A DNA stretch of 64,000 nt from Pseudomonadota bacterium (GCA_023451735.1 JAEXYH010000001.1:1-64000), one strand, 5' to 3'. Positions 7,410-16,028 are shown, counted from the first letter of the stretch. Numbers and translations are program-made. The notes: generated from the letters alone by a model not told the origin.

Positions 7410-10400
7410 CTAATGAAAATTGCGCCCCTTTGGCATGACTTGCGCCGGATCTGAGCCTTGTAGATGGCTTGTGCCGGAGGGACTGATATCTCGCTTCACA
7501 AGAGAATCCGATTTTGGCCGCCATGAACCGTTACCGGATTTGAGCACCTCGTTGGATCTTGGGACGCCGAACCGCCTATCTTCCTTCTGTAGCAGGCCAA
7601 GCATCTGCGTAACGTCCTCGATATGCTCAACGACCGTATGGATGACCCCGCTCTGGCTTTGCAGCCTCCCCCGAATTCTCACCAATCGGGCGCCCATCAC
7701 TACAGAGCGATATCTTTCAAAAATCTTCGGCCAGACAATGGCATTGGCAACACCCGTCTCGTCTTCGATCGTGATAAAAATTACCCCATTCGCCGACCCT
7801 GGACGTTGTCTCACCAGCACGATGCCACCGATCGTCACTCGTTGACCATTGCGGATAGTGAGAAGATCCACGCTTCGTGTAATACCCATCGATCGAAATT
7901 CCTCGCGCAGAAAGGAGACAGGATGGGCCTTGAGGGAAAGCGAGAGGTGACGGTAATCTTCGATTACCTCCTCCCCCGGAAGCATAAGGGGCAATTGAGC
8001 GTGAGGCTCCGGCCGAAGGTCGGTACGCTCTGCGAGTTCGAACAAGGGAGCACGGTTCAGGGCATTTTTCACATCGAGGCCCCTCACCGCCCATAATGCC
8101 TGTCTGCGGGATAAGCCGATCGAGTTGAAACCATCGGCATCGGCAAGCCGTTCGAGGCTGGCTTTGTCCAATCCGGATCGAAACCAAAGGTCGTGAACAC
8201 TCTGATAACCTTCACTGCGATTGGCCGTAAGCTTGTCGCGAATATCCTCTTCCTTAAGACCTTTGACCTGACGGAAGCCAAGCCTTATTCCGTACCGGGT
8301 TTTGATGACGCCCCGCATGCTCTCGTGGCGCCGGTCTATCCTGCCCGGATCGAAGGATAACTCCTCCAGGAGGCAGTCCCATTCCGACCGATTAATATCG
8401 ACAGGAAGCACGCTCACCCCATGTTCGCGTGCATCCCGGATAAGCTGCGCCGGCGCATAAAAGCCCATGGGCTGCGAGTTCAGCAAGGCCGCGCAGAAGA
8501 CATCCGGATAATATGTCTTGATCCAGCAAGACGCATAGACAAGGAGAGCGAAAGATGCCGCATGGCTTTCCGGAAAACCGTATTCCGCAAATCCTTCGAT
8601 CTGGCTAAAGCACTGTTTTGCAAAATCTTCGGAGTAATTTTTCTCGCGCATTCCGTTGATGAAATCGCGCTCGAATTCCTTGACGCGACCGGACCGCTTG
8701 AAGGTCGCCATGGAACGCCGAAGTTTATCCGCTTTAGCGGCAGTAAAGCCAGCCGCGGTAATGGCGATTTGCATCGCCTGCTCCTGAAACAAAGGGACGC
8801 CCAGCGTTCTCTTCAAAACGTTCTCAAGTTCCGGATTTGGATATTCTATCGGCCGTCCCTGGCGGCGATCCTCCCGGCGCTTGAGATAGGGATGAACCAT
8901 GTTGCCCTGGATAGGACCGGGTCGCACGATCGCTACTTCAACGACTAGATCATAGAATTCCTCGGGCCTGAGCCTGGGCAGCATGCTCATCTGCGCCCGG
9001 CTTTCGATTTGAAAAACTCCGATCGTATCAGCTCTGCAGATCATACTGTAAACATTGGGATCTTTATCCTTTTGCAGAAGACCCGACAGGGTTTCTTCGC
9101 GACCGTAGTGATGCTGCAAGAGCCCGAAAGCCTTTTTCAAACAAGTCAGCATGCCGAGCGCCAGGACATCGATCTTCAAAAGCTTCAGCGTATCGAGATC
9201 ATCTTTGTCCCATTCGATCATGTAACGGCCTGGCATCGCGGTTTTCATGATCGGCACGACCTCGTCAAGCCTATCTCGGGTAATTAGGAAACCGCCGACA
9301 TGCTGGGTCAGGTTCCGTGGAAATCCCATCAATTCCCTTGCATGTTCAATGACCTTTTTTGTCAGGGCATCGCTGATATCGAGACCTGCTACCTTGGCAT
9401 CACGCTCCGAAAGCCCATCTTCCGACCAGCCCCAGACCGTGCTTGAGAGTGCAGCCTGAACGTCTTCCGACAATCCGAAGGCCTTGGCGACCTCACGACC
9501 GGCCATGCGGGTCCGATAACTCGTCACCGCTGCAGTCAGCCCTGCATGACGATAGCCATAGTGGCTGTAGATATATTGGATGACCTCCTCGCGCCGCTCG
9601 TGTTCAAAATCGACATCGATATCCGGCGGTTCGTTCCGCTCCGTTGAAATAAAGCGCTCGAAAAGCAAGGTTGTATGGGTGGGATTGACGTCGGTAATTC
9701 CGAGACAGAAGCAGACCGTTGAATTGGCGGCAGAGCCTCGCCCCTGGCACAGGATTTTCAACTCATGGCGCGCATGCCATACAATGTGGCGTACGGTCAG
9801 GAAATAGGGTTCGTATTCCATCTCCTTGATGAGATCGAGCTCATAGCGGATTTGCTTGGAGACATCTGACCGAACCCCTTCAGGAAACCGCCTTTCCGCT
9901 CCCTCCCATGTCAGCCGTTCAAGTGTTTCGGAGACGGTTTCTCCTGTTACACTTTCATCCGGATAGTTATGCTCCAGCTCCCGAAGAGAGAAGCTCAACT
10001 TGCCGAAGAATATCGCCGTATTCTTCACCGCATCCGGATAGGCATGAAAGAGTCGCGCCATCTCGGATGCCGGTTTGAGATGCCGGTCGCCGTTCGGAGC
10101 AAGCCGAAAGCCGGCCTCCTGTATTGTCACGTGATGACGAATGGCAGTCACGACGTCCGCCAGCGACCGTCGGTAGTGCAGGCTGAAAATCGGAAGATTC
10201 GTTGCGATCAGAGGCACACGATTTTGTCGCGCAATCTGGGCGAAAACCCCAAAGACGAATGGGTCACGCCCGTCATAGGTTGGTGACAAGGCAAGATAGA
10301 TGGTCTTGCGGAACCTCTCCCGATACAAGCCCAGCCGCTCATTGAGATTTGCCAGATAAGCATTGTCTTCGGCACGCGAAAAATCCGGCACGACCACCAG

Positions 10401-10832
10401 CATCATCTCATGGCACCATTCCAGAAGATCCCACTCTTCCAGAATGCAGGATCCCTTTTCGGTTCTCAGATTGCCCGCACTGAGCAGCCGGCAAAGATTG
10501 GCCCAACCCTTGCGGTTCTGCGGATAGGCGAGAACGTCAGGCGTACCATCCGCAAAAACGAGCCTTGCACCGGGATGAAACTGGCAAGGCTCTACAGCTT
10601 CGTCCTCACCGTCATCCTTGCCCTTTTCCTTTTGCCGCTCGAAAAGCGCAGCCATCTCCTTCACCTGATTATAGGCACGCACCACACCGGCAACTGAGTT
10701 CCTATCGGCAATCCCCAAGCCGGAAAGACCGAGCACACTCGCGGACAAGACCATCTCCTCAGGTCTTGCTGCTCCCTCAAGAAAAGAGAAATTCGTCTTG
10801 GCGCCGATTTCGAAAAAGCTAACAAAATCCAT
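7410..10832 (-). CDS. dnaE2: Error-prone DNA polymerase III alpha subunit DnaE2 (ImuC)
   Basis: C-family translesion polymerase of the SOS mutasome, acting with ImuA and ImuB. The 1,140-residue protein starts with the PHP domain (FFEIGAKTNFSFLEGA). The polymerase core has CQGRGSAANS near 362-371 and the catalytic aspartate motif PDIDVDF near 403-409. An OB-fold region lies toward the C-terminus (TIGGIVLVRQRPGSANG). A QLPLML segment near the C-terminal third resembles a clamp-binding motif, but it sits in a generally conserved block. The start overlaps the imuB stop (TGATG at 10834-10830; GTG 10835 is an alternative), so translation is coupled. It is last in the LexA-controlled cassette. Confidence 0.97.
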   Translation of the reverse strand: MDFVSFFEIGAKTNFSFLEGAARPEEMVLSASVLGLSGLGIADRNSVAGVVRAYNQVKEMAALFERQKEKGKDDGEDEAVEPCQFHPGARLVFADGTPDVLAYPQNRKGWANLCRLLSAGNLRTEKGSCILEEWDLLEWCHEMMLVVVPDFSRAEDNAYLANLNERLGLYRERFRKTIYLALSPTYDGRDPFVFGVFAQIARQNRVPLIATNLPIFSLHYRRSLADVVTAIRHHVTIQEAGFRLAPNGDRHLKPASEMARLFHAYPDAVKNTAIFFGKLSFSLRELEHNYPDESVTGETVSETLERLTWEGAERRFPEGVRSDVSKQIRYELDLIKEMEYEPYFLTVRHIVWHARHELKILCQGRGSAANSTVCFCLGITDVNPTHTTLLFERFISTERNEPPDIDVDFEHERREEVIQYIYSHYGYRHAGLTAAVTSYRTRMAGREVAKAFGLSEDVQAALSSTVWGWSEDGLSERDAKVAGLDISDALTKKVIEHARELMGFPRNLTQHVGGFLITRDRLDEVVPIMKTAMPGRYMIEWDKDDLDTLKLLKIDVLALGMLTCLKKAFGLLQHHYGREETLSGLLQKDKDPNVYSMICRADTIGVFQIESRAQMSMLPRLRPEEFYDLVVEVAIVRPGPIQGNMVHPYLKRREDRRQGRPIEYPNPELENVLKRTLGVPLFQEQAMQIAITAAGFTAAKADKLRRSMATFKRSGRVKEFERDFINGMREKNYSEDFAKQCFSQIEGFAEYGFPESHAASFALLVYASCWIKTYYPDVFCAALLNSQPMGFYAPAQLIRDAREHGVSVLPVDINRSEWDCLLEELSFDPGRIDRRHESMRGVIKTRYGIRLGFRQVKGLKEEDIRDKLTANRSEGYQSVHDLWFRSGLDKASLERLADADGFNSIGLSRRQALWAVRGLDVKNALNRAPLFELAERTDLRPEPHAQLPLMLPGEEVIEDYRHLSLSLKAHPVSFLREEFRSMGITRSVDLLTIRNGQRVTIGGIVLVRQRPGSANGVIFITIEDETGVANAIVWPKIFERYRSVVMGARLVRIRGRLQSQSGVIHTVVEHIEDVTQMLGLLQKEDRRFGVPRSNEVLKSGNGSWRPKSDSLVKRDISPSGTSHLQGSDPAQVMPKGRNFH

Positions 10833-12442
10833 CACGCGAAGACCCCATGGATACGCCAGGTCGGAGGAGGGTTGTCGCCATAGCGGCCCAACCGGAAAAC
10901 CCAGAAAAGTCGTCCGGACCCGCTTTCGAGACGGAAATAATCGCGTTCCTTCGCCTTTTCGTCGTCAAGCCACCATTCGGGCGCAATCCGCTCCGGCCCT
11001 TCGGCCCGGGTGACGATGTGCATGACATGCCGCCAGCGAAATTGCTGCGGCGGGCCATCGGGTACGAGAGCGGCAAAAGCTTCAACCGGCTCCGGATTAC
11101 GCAGAAGCCGCAAAGGACGATCGCTCCGCGGCAGGAACTGCAGAGCAGTGCCGGTATCAGGCCGCCCTTCCAGTGCTGCAATTGCCGGAACAAGAATTTC
11201 GGCACGTTCCGGAATATGGCTCTGACAGTGTTGATAGACCTGAAGACAATGTACCCCAAACCGGGCGGAAGCCCGGTCGATGAAATCCGCAAGGGACGCC
11301 TCTTGCCCCTCTTCTCTGGCGAAATCACTTTGAAGTGCATCGAAGATATCGTGCTGCACCACGTTGAGCCGCAGCAATTCGAAACCGAAACCCGCATCCA
11401 GATCATCATGAATTGAATTCAGGCGCTCTGAAAACAGGCCGGAAATCCGCTTTGGGTCTCGTAACGGACGCGAAGCGCCTGCCGAAATCCGAAAGACCCG
11501 TCCATCGACACGGAAGAGAACAAGTTCGAAAACCCTGCCGCCGACACCCCGATTTTCCAGGCTGTGCTTGAGTGAAGAAGCAATCTCGTTTGCAAGACCG
11601 AGAATATCTTCTTCAGCCTGGACCGGCTCGCTCAACTGGCGTTCTGCTGACAGCGATGCCACCGGGCGCCGCGGCGATATCGCCTCTTCGTTGGCACCAA
11701 GTGCTTGATCGAGTCTTATCAGCAATTGCGCACCAAACCGGCGCGCAAGAGGCGCTCTTGGCATGGACATGAGATTGGCAATCCGCTTCAGGCCAAGCTT
11801 GCAAAGTGAGGCGATCGTTGCCTCATCAATGCGAAGCGCATGAACGGGCAAGGCACCGAGTACGGTCACCATATTCTCTCTTGCTATCACCCCGCCACGC
11901 CCGAACCGACTGACAGCACTGGACAATCCCGGTGTGCTCGAAATCGATCCACGCACGTCAAAACCCATTTGAGCTAGGCGAGTAAGAACATCGCTAAGCA
12001 TTGCATGCTCGCCCCCGAAAAGATGGGTGCAACCGGTAATATCGAGGAAGAGGCCTTCCCTTCCGTCTAGGGCAACGAGCGGCGTGTAACGATCACACCA
12101 ATCGGCAATCGCTTCCAGAAGGGCAAAATCCGCTCTTGTGTCCTCATCGAAAACATCGATGTCGGGATACATCGCACGCGCCTCGGCAAGCCCTTGCCCC
12201 TGTTTCAGGCTGCATCTTTCGGCCACGTCGTCGATTGCGACCAGCCGCAATGCATTATTGCGCCTGCCAGCGCAGACGATCGGCGGATGGTCAGGACGCC
12301 CTTTCGAACGCCACGACAGCCCCCAGAGAGTTCGCGCGATCCTGTCGGTCGGCAGATACGGAAAGTGCAGTGCCAGAATGCGTTGGCCACTTGCTGAAAG
12401 AAGGTTTGCCTGGATTTCGGATGAGGTGAAATTGGCGGTCAT
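10832..12442 (-). CDS. imuB: ImuB, Y-family DNA polymerase-like mutagenesis protein
   Basis: Adaptor protein of the ImuA-ImuB-DnaE2 mutasome, related to DinB/UmuC polymerases but regarded as catalytically dead. The 536-residue protein starts with the polymerase-fold strand QRILALHFPYLPTDRIAR, where an active enzyme would have a DxD-type aspartate; LDGREGLFLDITGCTHLFGG marks the palm. The loss of the first acidic residue agrees with the known inactivity of the family. The start is ATG 12442, preceded by GGAGTGG; no later ATG, GTG or TTG occurs before the conserved block. It overlaps the end of imuA by 152 bases, unusually long. It is followed by dnaE2 with a one-base overlap. Confidence 0.93.
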   Translation of the reverse strand: MTANFTSSEIQANLLSASGQRILALHFPYLPTDRIARTLWGLSWRSKGRPDHPPIVCAGRRNNALRLVAIDDVAERCSLKQGQGLAEARAMYPDIDVFDEDTRADFALLEAIADWCDRYTPLVALDGREGLFLDITGCTHLFGGEHAMLSDVLTRLAQMGFDVRGSISSTPGLSSAVSRFGRGGVIARENMVTVLGALPVHALRIDEATIASLCKLGLKRIANLMSMPRAPLARRFGAQLLIRLDQALGANEEAISPRRPVASLSAERQLSEPVQAEEDILGLANEIASSLKHSLENRGVGGRVFELVLFRVDGRVFRISAGASRPLRDPKRISGLFSERLNSIHDDLDAGFGFELLRLNVVQHDIFDALQSDFAREEGQEASLADFIDRASARFGVHCLQVYQHCQSHIPERAEILVPAIAALEGRPDTGTALQFLPRSDRPLRLLRNPEPVEAFAALVPDGPPQQFRWRHVMHIVTRAEGPERIAPEWWLDDEKAKERDYFRLESGSGRLFWVFRLGRYGDNPPPTWRIHGVFA

Positions 12443-13208
12443 GAAGGTTCCACTCCAGACAAAAGTTGAGAGGAGCCGGGTTTCGGCTTTTCTCCAGGGT
12501 GAGATTGAAAACCGGATGTCCGATACTGCCGCCAAGCACGCTACCATCCGGAAGGCGCCGCTCTAAAGCCGGCGCCGGTTCGACAAACATGCGGAAGGAA
12601 GCGCTGCTGGCCTCCTCGCCCCCTGCATGCCGCAAAAGGAAAAGCGGCCGCCCCGCCGCCTTTGCCCGAAGATTGAGCCTTCTGCTTTCGACCAAGCCAA
12701 AGGGTTTTGGATTGCCATGGATTTCAAAGATCGTCGCGATAAAGGCCCTGCTTTCAAGTGCGGCCTCCGCGAGCCACAGGGCGTCCTCCAGCTTGCGGGG
12801 CGATGCGTAAAAGATCGTATGCGGATCTACGCCAAACTGCTTGATACCTCCGGCATAAGGAACACCTGTTTCACAAACGGAGAAGCCGTCCGCGATCCAG
12901 AGCATCGGTCCTTTCAAGGCTTTCCTAGCTGTCATCAGCCCCACCAGCGAAAGGGTAAAGCCGCTTGCCGCCCCGGCATCATAAAAGGAAGTGGAGCGAA
13001 TCTCGGTCAGGGAGTTAAGCAGCAGACCGCCATTCAGCGCACCGTCAAGAGCCGGAATACCGAAGGGCAAACGCGAACCGTCATTCGACTGAACGACAAA
13101 GTCTTCCATCTCCGCCGCAGCCATTGCCGGCAGGTTTCTGCCTTCCAGTCGGGCAATCTGTTCACGCAGGGCAAAAAGCTTCTCCTGCGCCGCGGCTTCA
13201 CGGGCCAT
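12291..13208 (-). CDS. imuA: ImuA, RecA/SulA-like mutagenesis protein
   Basis: First gene of the damage-inducible mutagenesis operon. The N-terminal helix (EKLFALREQIARLEGR) is followed by a RecA-like core beginning FGIPALDGALNGGLLLNSLTE at about residue 65. The P-loop is degenerate, as usual for ImuA. ATG 13208 is preferred: GGAGAG precedes it, whereas the upstream GTG at 13238 falls inside the LexA operator. The protein is about 305 residues, and its last 50 residues overlap imuB in another frame and may not be conserved. ImuA is thought to modulate RecA and connect it to the mutasome. Confidence 0.92.
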   Translation of the reverse strand: MAREAAAQEKLFALREQIARLEGRNLPAMAAAEMEDFVVQSNDGSRLPFGIPALDGALNGGLLLNSLTEIRSTSFYDAGAASGFTLSLVGLMTARKALKGPMLWIADGFSVCETGVPYAGGIKQFGVDPHTIFYASPRKLEDALWLAEAALESRAFIATIFEIHGNPKPFGLVESRRLNLRAKAAGRPLFLLRHAGGEEASSASFRMFVEPAPALERRLPDGSVLGGSIGHPVFNLTLEKSRNPAPLNFCLEWNLHDRQFHLIRNPGKPSFSKWPTHSGTALSVSADRQDRANSLGAVVAFERAS

Positions 13209-13232
13209 GGCGTCAGCTCTCCATTTCAAAAT

Positions 13233-13247
13233 GTTCACTTTATGTTC
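13233..13247 (-). promoter_or_regulatory. LexA box (GTTC-N7-GTTC) for imuA-imuB-dnaE2
   Basis: GTTC at 13233-13236 and GTTC at 13244-13247 are separated by exactly seven bases, a perfect match to the direct-repeat SOS box known in alphaproteobacteria. It lies 25 bases upstream of the preferred imuA start at 13208. LexA bound here would cover the promoter region and hold the mutasome operon off until DNA damage. The operator orientation is nominal. Confidence 0.9.
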
Positions 13248-13308
13248 TCATTGATTCCAGAGCGCAGAATAAGAGTCAATCATCACAAGACAGGAATCTT
13301 TTCCTCAT

Positions 13309-13320
13309 TTGCTATAGCAA
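13309..13320. promoter_or_regulatory. Perfect palindrome TTGCTATAGCAA
   Basis: A 12-base perfect palindrome lies 62 bases upstream of the zinc-protease-like gene and about 60 bases from the LexA box on the other side, in the divergent promoter region. It has the form of a dimeric repressor site, but I cannot assign a regulator. Short palindromes also occur by chance in AT-rich promoter regions. Confidence 0.3.
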
Positions 13321-13382
13321 TGATTCTTATCTCGAAAAAAAGGAGCATCGGCCTTATATGTCTCTCACAAAAGGGAGAACCA

Positions 13383-13820
13383 ATGGCTCGTATTGACCAA
13401 ACCAATGACTGGCAGGATCGCCATGCGCCAACGATAAACACGTTCGAGTCGCTGGCAATCGATGCCTATGGTCATCTGCCGCAGGAGTTCAGGGCCCTCA
13501 CCACCAACCTCATCATCGAGATTGAAGATTTCCCGGACGATGACGTTTTCGAGGACATGGCGCTGGAAACGCCATTTGATCTGCTTGGTCTTTTCGAAGG
13601 GCGTGGAATCTCGGAACGTTTCACTGTCGAAACAGGAGAACTCCCGAACCGTATTCGACTCTACCGCCGCCCGATCCTCGACTATTGGGCTGAAAACGAA
13701 GAAACTCTGGGCGACATCATCACCCATGTTCTGATCCATGAAATCGGCCATCATTTTGGCTTGAGTGACGAAGACATGGAACGCATAGAGGCCAGCGCCG
13801 AGAATGCTACCCAGCGCTGA
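13383..13820 (+). CDS. Small zincin-like metallopeptidase family protein
   Basis: A 145-residue protein with the zinc-binding motif HEIGHHFGLSD at residues 119-129, matching HExxHxxGxxD of the minimal metallopeptidase (DUF1025-like) family. The N-terminal half is acidic (IEDFPDDDVFEDMALETP) and the family feature GLFEGRG is present near residue 69. No signal peptide is seen, so it is probably cytoplasmic. AGGGAGAA precedes the ATG. Substrate and role are unknown in this family. It is divergent from the imu operon and shares its promoter region, but nothing shows that it is SOS-controlled. Confidence 0.88.
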   Translation: MARIDQTNDWQDRHAPTINTFESLAIDAYGHLPQEFRALTTNLIIEIEDFPDDDVFEDMALETPFDLLGLFEGRGISERFTVETGELPNRIRLYRRPILDYWAENEETLGDIITHVLIHEIGHHFGLSDEDMERIEASAENATQR

Positions 13821-13831
13821 CCGGCAGCGTC

Positions 13832-14038
13832 TTATTGTTCGCCGAGTTTGATATCGGGATGATAGTCCTTGCCCTCGACGGTTTTCGTAACCGCCTGCCC
13901 GCACTGCATGATCCCGGTTGCGGCATTAAAAGCGTAAGTCGGCGAGCCGTAAAGTTCCCATCCCTTGTTCAAGGCGGCCGTAACCTTGTGGCAGAATGAG
14001 GCATCGTCCGGAGCAGTCAGTAGTCGATAAAGTTTCAT
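13832..14038 (-). CDS. DUF1737 small protein
   Basis: A 68-residue protein starting MKLYRLLTAPDDASFCHKVT, with the central segment LNKGWELYGSPTYAFN that typifies DUF1737 proteins. No function is known. The ATG overlaps the stop of the upstream CitE-like gene by four bases (ATGA), so the two are almost certainly co-translated. It converges with the zinc-protease-like gene, with only 11 bases between the stops and no hairpin there. Confidence 0.85.
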   Translation of the reverse strand: MKLYRLLTAPDDASFCHKVTAALNKGWELYGSPTYAFNAATGIMQCGQAVTKTVEGKDYHPDIKLGEQ

Positions 14039-14928
14039 TGAGACTTCTTCCTTGCAAAAATCATGGCGGCCTGCGCCAGAAGTGTCTTAGCCTCCTCGAA
14101 GTGAAGGCGCTCGATCATTTTTCCATTGAGGTTGATAACGTTGAGGTTTTTCGCCTCAGGTCGCTCGAAAGCCGAAACGATCAATTCAGCTTCCTCAATG
14201 CTTTGCGGGTCCGGCCCGAAATGCCGGTTGGCAATTTCGATCTGCGCCGGATGGATGAGCATTTTGCCTGAAAAGCCCATCGCACGCCCCTGCCCACATT
14301 CCGCAGCAAAACCGGCATCGTCCTTGAAGTCGTTGAAAACGCTGTCAATCACATCAACGCCATAAGCGCGGCCGGCAAGTATGATCTGCATCAGCCACGG
14401 CACGAGATAGGCTCGGCCCGGCTGCGGCAACACGCCGGTCGCCTTGCGTAGATCGTTCAAGCCGACCACAAGGCATTTCGGGCCGTTCTCCTCCGCAGCA
14501 ATGGACGCAGCATTCAACACACCCTTCGGTGTTTCGATCATCGCCCATATGACAATCGGCCTTGCGGGAGCGAACTGGGCAAGTGTTTCAGTCACCTCAG
14601 CGATTTCTGAAACCCGTTCAACCTTGGGAAGAGCAACCGCATCCGGCATGAGCTTGGCAACCAGTTTCAGGTCATCTGCCGCGAACTCGCTTTCGAGCGG
14701 ATTGATCCGGATGATCCGCTCCTGCTGCGACTGACCTTGCCGGGAAAAAGCATTGGCAAGATTGTCTCGGGCTTCCGCTTTTTTCCCAGGCGCAACGGAA
14801 TCTTCCAGGTCGTAGATCACCCCATCACAATCAAGACTCGGCGCCTTTTCCAGGGCGCGCCTGTTATCGGTCGGAACACTGAGAAGGGAGCGGCGAACGG
14901 GCGTAATATGATTTTTCAAGAACTCCAT
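14035..14928 (-). CDS. CoA ester lyase, HpcH/HpaI aldolase–CitE family
   Basis: TIM-barrel lyase or thioesterase of the citrate-lyase beta-subunit-like family, acting on malyl-CoA-type esters. RRSLLSVPTDNRRALEKA begins at about residue 12 and the metal- and acid-binding YDLEDSVAPGKK at 39. The C-terminal segment SGKMLIHPAQIEIAN (about 225) is also characteristic. The ATG at 14928 is chosen because this family begins just ahead of RRSLL; a longer frame to 14988 has no support. There is no citrate lyase alpha or gamma partner nearby, so it is probably a stand-alone CitE-like enzyme, for example a malyl-CoA lyase or thioesterase. The exact substrate is unknown. Confidence 0.88.
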   Translation of the reverse strand: MEFLKNHITPVRRSLLSVPTDNRRALEKAPSLDCDGVIYDLEDSVAPGKKAEARDNLANAFSRQGQSQQERIIRINPLESEFAADDLKLVAKLMPDAVALPKVERVSEIAEVTETLAQFAPARPIVIWAMIETPKGVLNAASIAAEENGPKCLVVGLNDLRKATGVLPQPGRAYLVPWLMQIILAGRAYGVDVIDSVFNDFKDDAGFAAECGQGRAMGFSGKMLIHPAQIEIANRHFGPDPQSIEEAELIVSAFERPEAKNLNVINLNGKMIERLHFEEAKTLLAQAAMIFARKKSQ

Positions 14929-15034
14929 CGCTCTCTTTTGCCAATATTTTAAGATCCCAACAATGAAACCCGCACAAACCTCTTGCAAGCCGGGATGACA
15001 AGGCCCACATTTTCACATGTAGAAAGGTTTGGAC

Positions 15035-15262
15035 ATGCAAAACATTCGGTCCTTCTTCATTATCGTGACTGCCATTGCCCTGCTTGCCGCGGCAGCGTTG
15101 CTGACGGCATCGCTGACGATCGCGCTCATGGGTACGCTTGCCATTCTTTCCATTGGAAAGGCGCTTTCGAGCAAGCTGAAGCCCGTGCCAGCTCGTGCGA
15201 AAAACAAGCAGAGCGATATGCGCGTCTGGAACGACGGCCGCGGCACCATCATCGACATGTAA
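15035..15262 (+). CDS. Small membrane protein of unknown function
   Basis: A 75-residue protein with a long hydrophobic N-terminal stretch (about residues 5-41, FFIIVTAIALLAAAALLTAS and onward), enough for one or two membrane segments. A short polar C-terminal tail, RVWNDGRGTIIDM, follows. AGAAAGG lies seven bases ahead of ATG 15035; a TTG six bases earlier is less likely. I do not recognise a family beyond short rhizobial hypothetical proteins. It stands alone, upstream of the leuD leader. Confidence 0.7.
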   Translation: MQNIRSFFIIVTAIALLAAAALLTASLTIALMGTLAILSIGKALSSKLKPVPARAKNKQSDMRVWNDGRGTIIDM

Positions 15263-15300
15263 GCCCTGAAATCAGCCCAGTTGGGTCGCCATCAAACAGC

Positions 15301-15322
15301 GTACCGATTGGTACTGAATCGG
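15301..15322 (+). promoter_or_regulatory. Overlapping inverted repeats upstream of leuD
   Basis: GTACC/GGTAC (15301-15305 and 15310-15314) and CCGATT/AATCGG (15304-15309 and 15317-15322) are two mutually exclusive hairpins, about 60 bases ahead of leuD. This could be an operator or a leader switch. No T tract follows and no leader peptide was found, so the role is open. Confidence 0.3.
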
Positions 15323-15383
15323 ACTTCAAATTCTCCCGAAAATACTTTATGGCAGCGCTATAAAGTCTTCGTGGAGGCCGATC

Positions 15384-15989
15384 ATGGAAAAATTCGAAAA
15401 GCTGACGGGCGTTGCCGCCCCCCTTCCGGTTGTCAATGTCGACACCGACATGATCATTCCGAAGGACTATCTCAAGACCATCAAGCGAACGGGCCTTGGA
15501 AAAGGCCTTTTCGCCGAGGCCCGTTATCGCGAGGATGGTTCCGAGAACCCCGACTTCGTCTTGAACAAACCGGCTTACCGCGCTGCCAAGATCATCGTTG
15601 CCGGCGACAATTTCGGCTGCGGTTCGTCCCGCGAACACGCTCCTTGGGCATTGCTGGATTTCGGCATCCGCTGCGTGATCTCCACCAGTTTCGCTGACAT
15701 TTTCTACAACAACTGTTTCAAGAACGGCATCCTGCCGATCGTGGTCAGCCCTGAAGATCTGGAAAAGCTGATGGATGACGCGGAGCGCGGCTCGAACGCC
15801 ATCCTGACGGTCGATCTTGAAGCCCAGGAAATCACCGGCCCGGATGGTGGTCGTCTGCATTTCGATATCGATGCCGGCCGCCGCCAGATTCTGCTGGAAG
15901 GACTGGACGATATTGCCTCGACGCTGAAAAGCGATGCCGCCATCTCGAGTTTCGAGACGAAGAATCGCAGCGATCGTCCCTGGCTCTGA
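15384..15989 (+). CDS. leuD: 3-isopropylmalate dehydratase small subunit LeuD
   Basis: Small subunit of isopropylmalate isomerase in leucine synthesis; it closes over the iron-sulfur active site supplied by LeuC. The 201-residue protein has VNVDTDMIIPKDYLKTI near residue 18 and the substrate-recognition loop GDNFGCGSSREHAPWAL near residue 75, both diagnostic. GGAGG lies eight bases before the ATG. No leuC is next to it, so the two subunit genes are unlinked here, as in other Rhizobiales. leuB follows after 105 bases on the same strand. Confidence 0.97.
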   Translation: MEKFEKLTGVAAPLPVVNVDTDMIIPKDYLKTIKRTGLGKGLFAEARYREDGSENPDFVLNKPAYRAAKIIVAGDNFGCGSSREHAPWALLDFGIRCVISTSFADIFYNNCFKNGILPIVVSPEDLEKLMDDAERGSNAILTVDLEAQEITGPDGGRLHFDIDAGRRQILLEGLDDIASTLKSDAAISSFETKNRSDRPWL

Positions 15990-15995
15990 CGACAA

Positions 15996-16028
15996 GGCCC
16001 CTCGTCCTGCGGCAGGCTCGGATGAGGG
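15996..16028. repeat. Hairpin-forming intergenic element between leuD and leuB
   Basis: CCTCGTCC (16000-16007) pairs with GGATGAGG (16020-16027) allowing one G-T pair, with an inner CTGC/GCAG stem. The sequence resembles the short GC-rich palindromic intergenic elements common in rhizobial genomes. There is no T tract, so it does not look like a terminator. Repeat status needs a genome search, so this is tentative. Confidence 0.35.
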
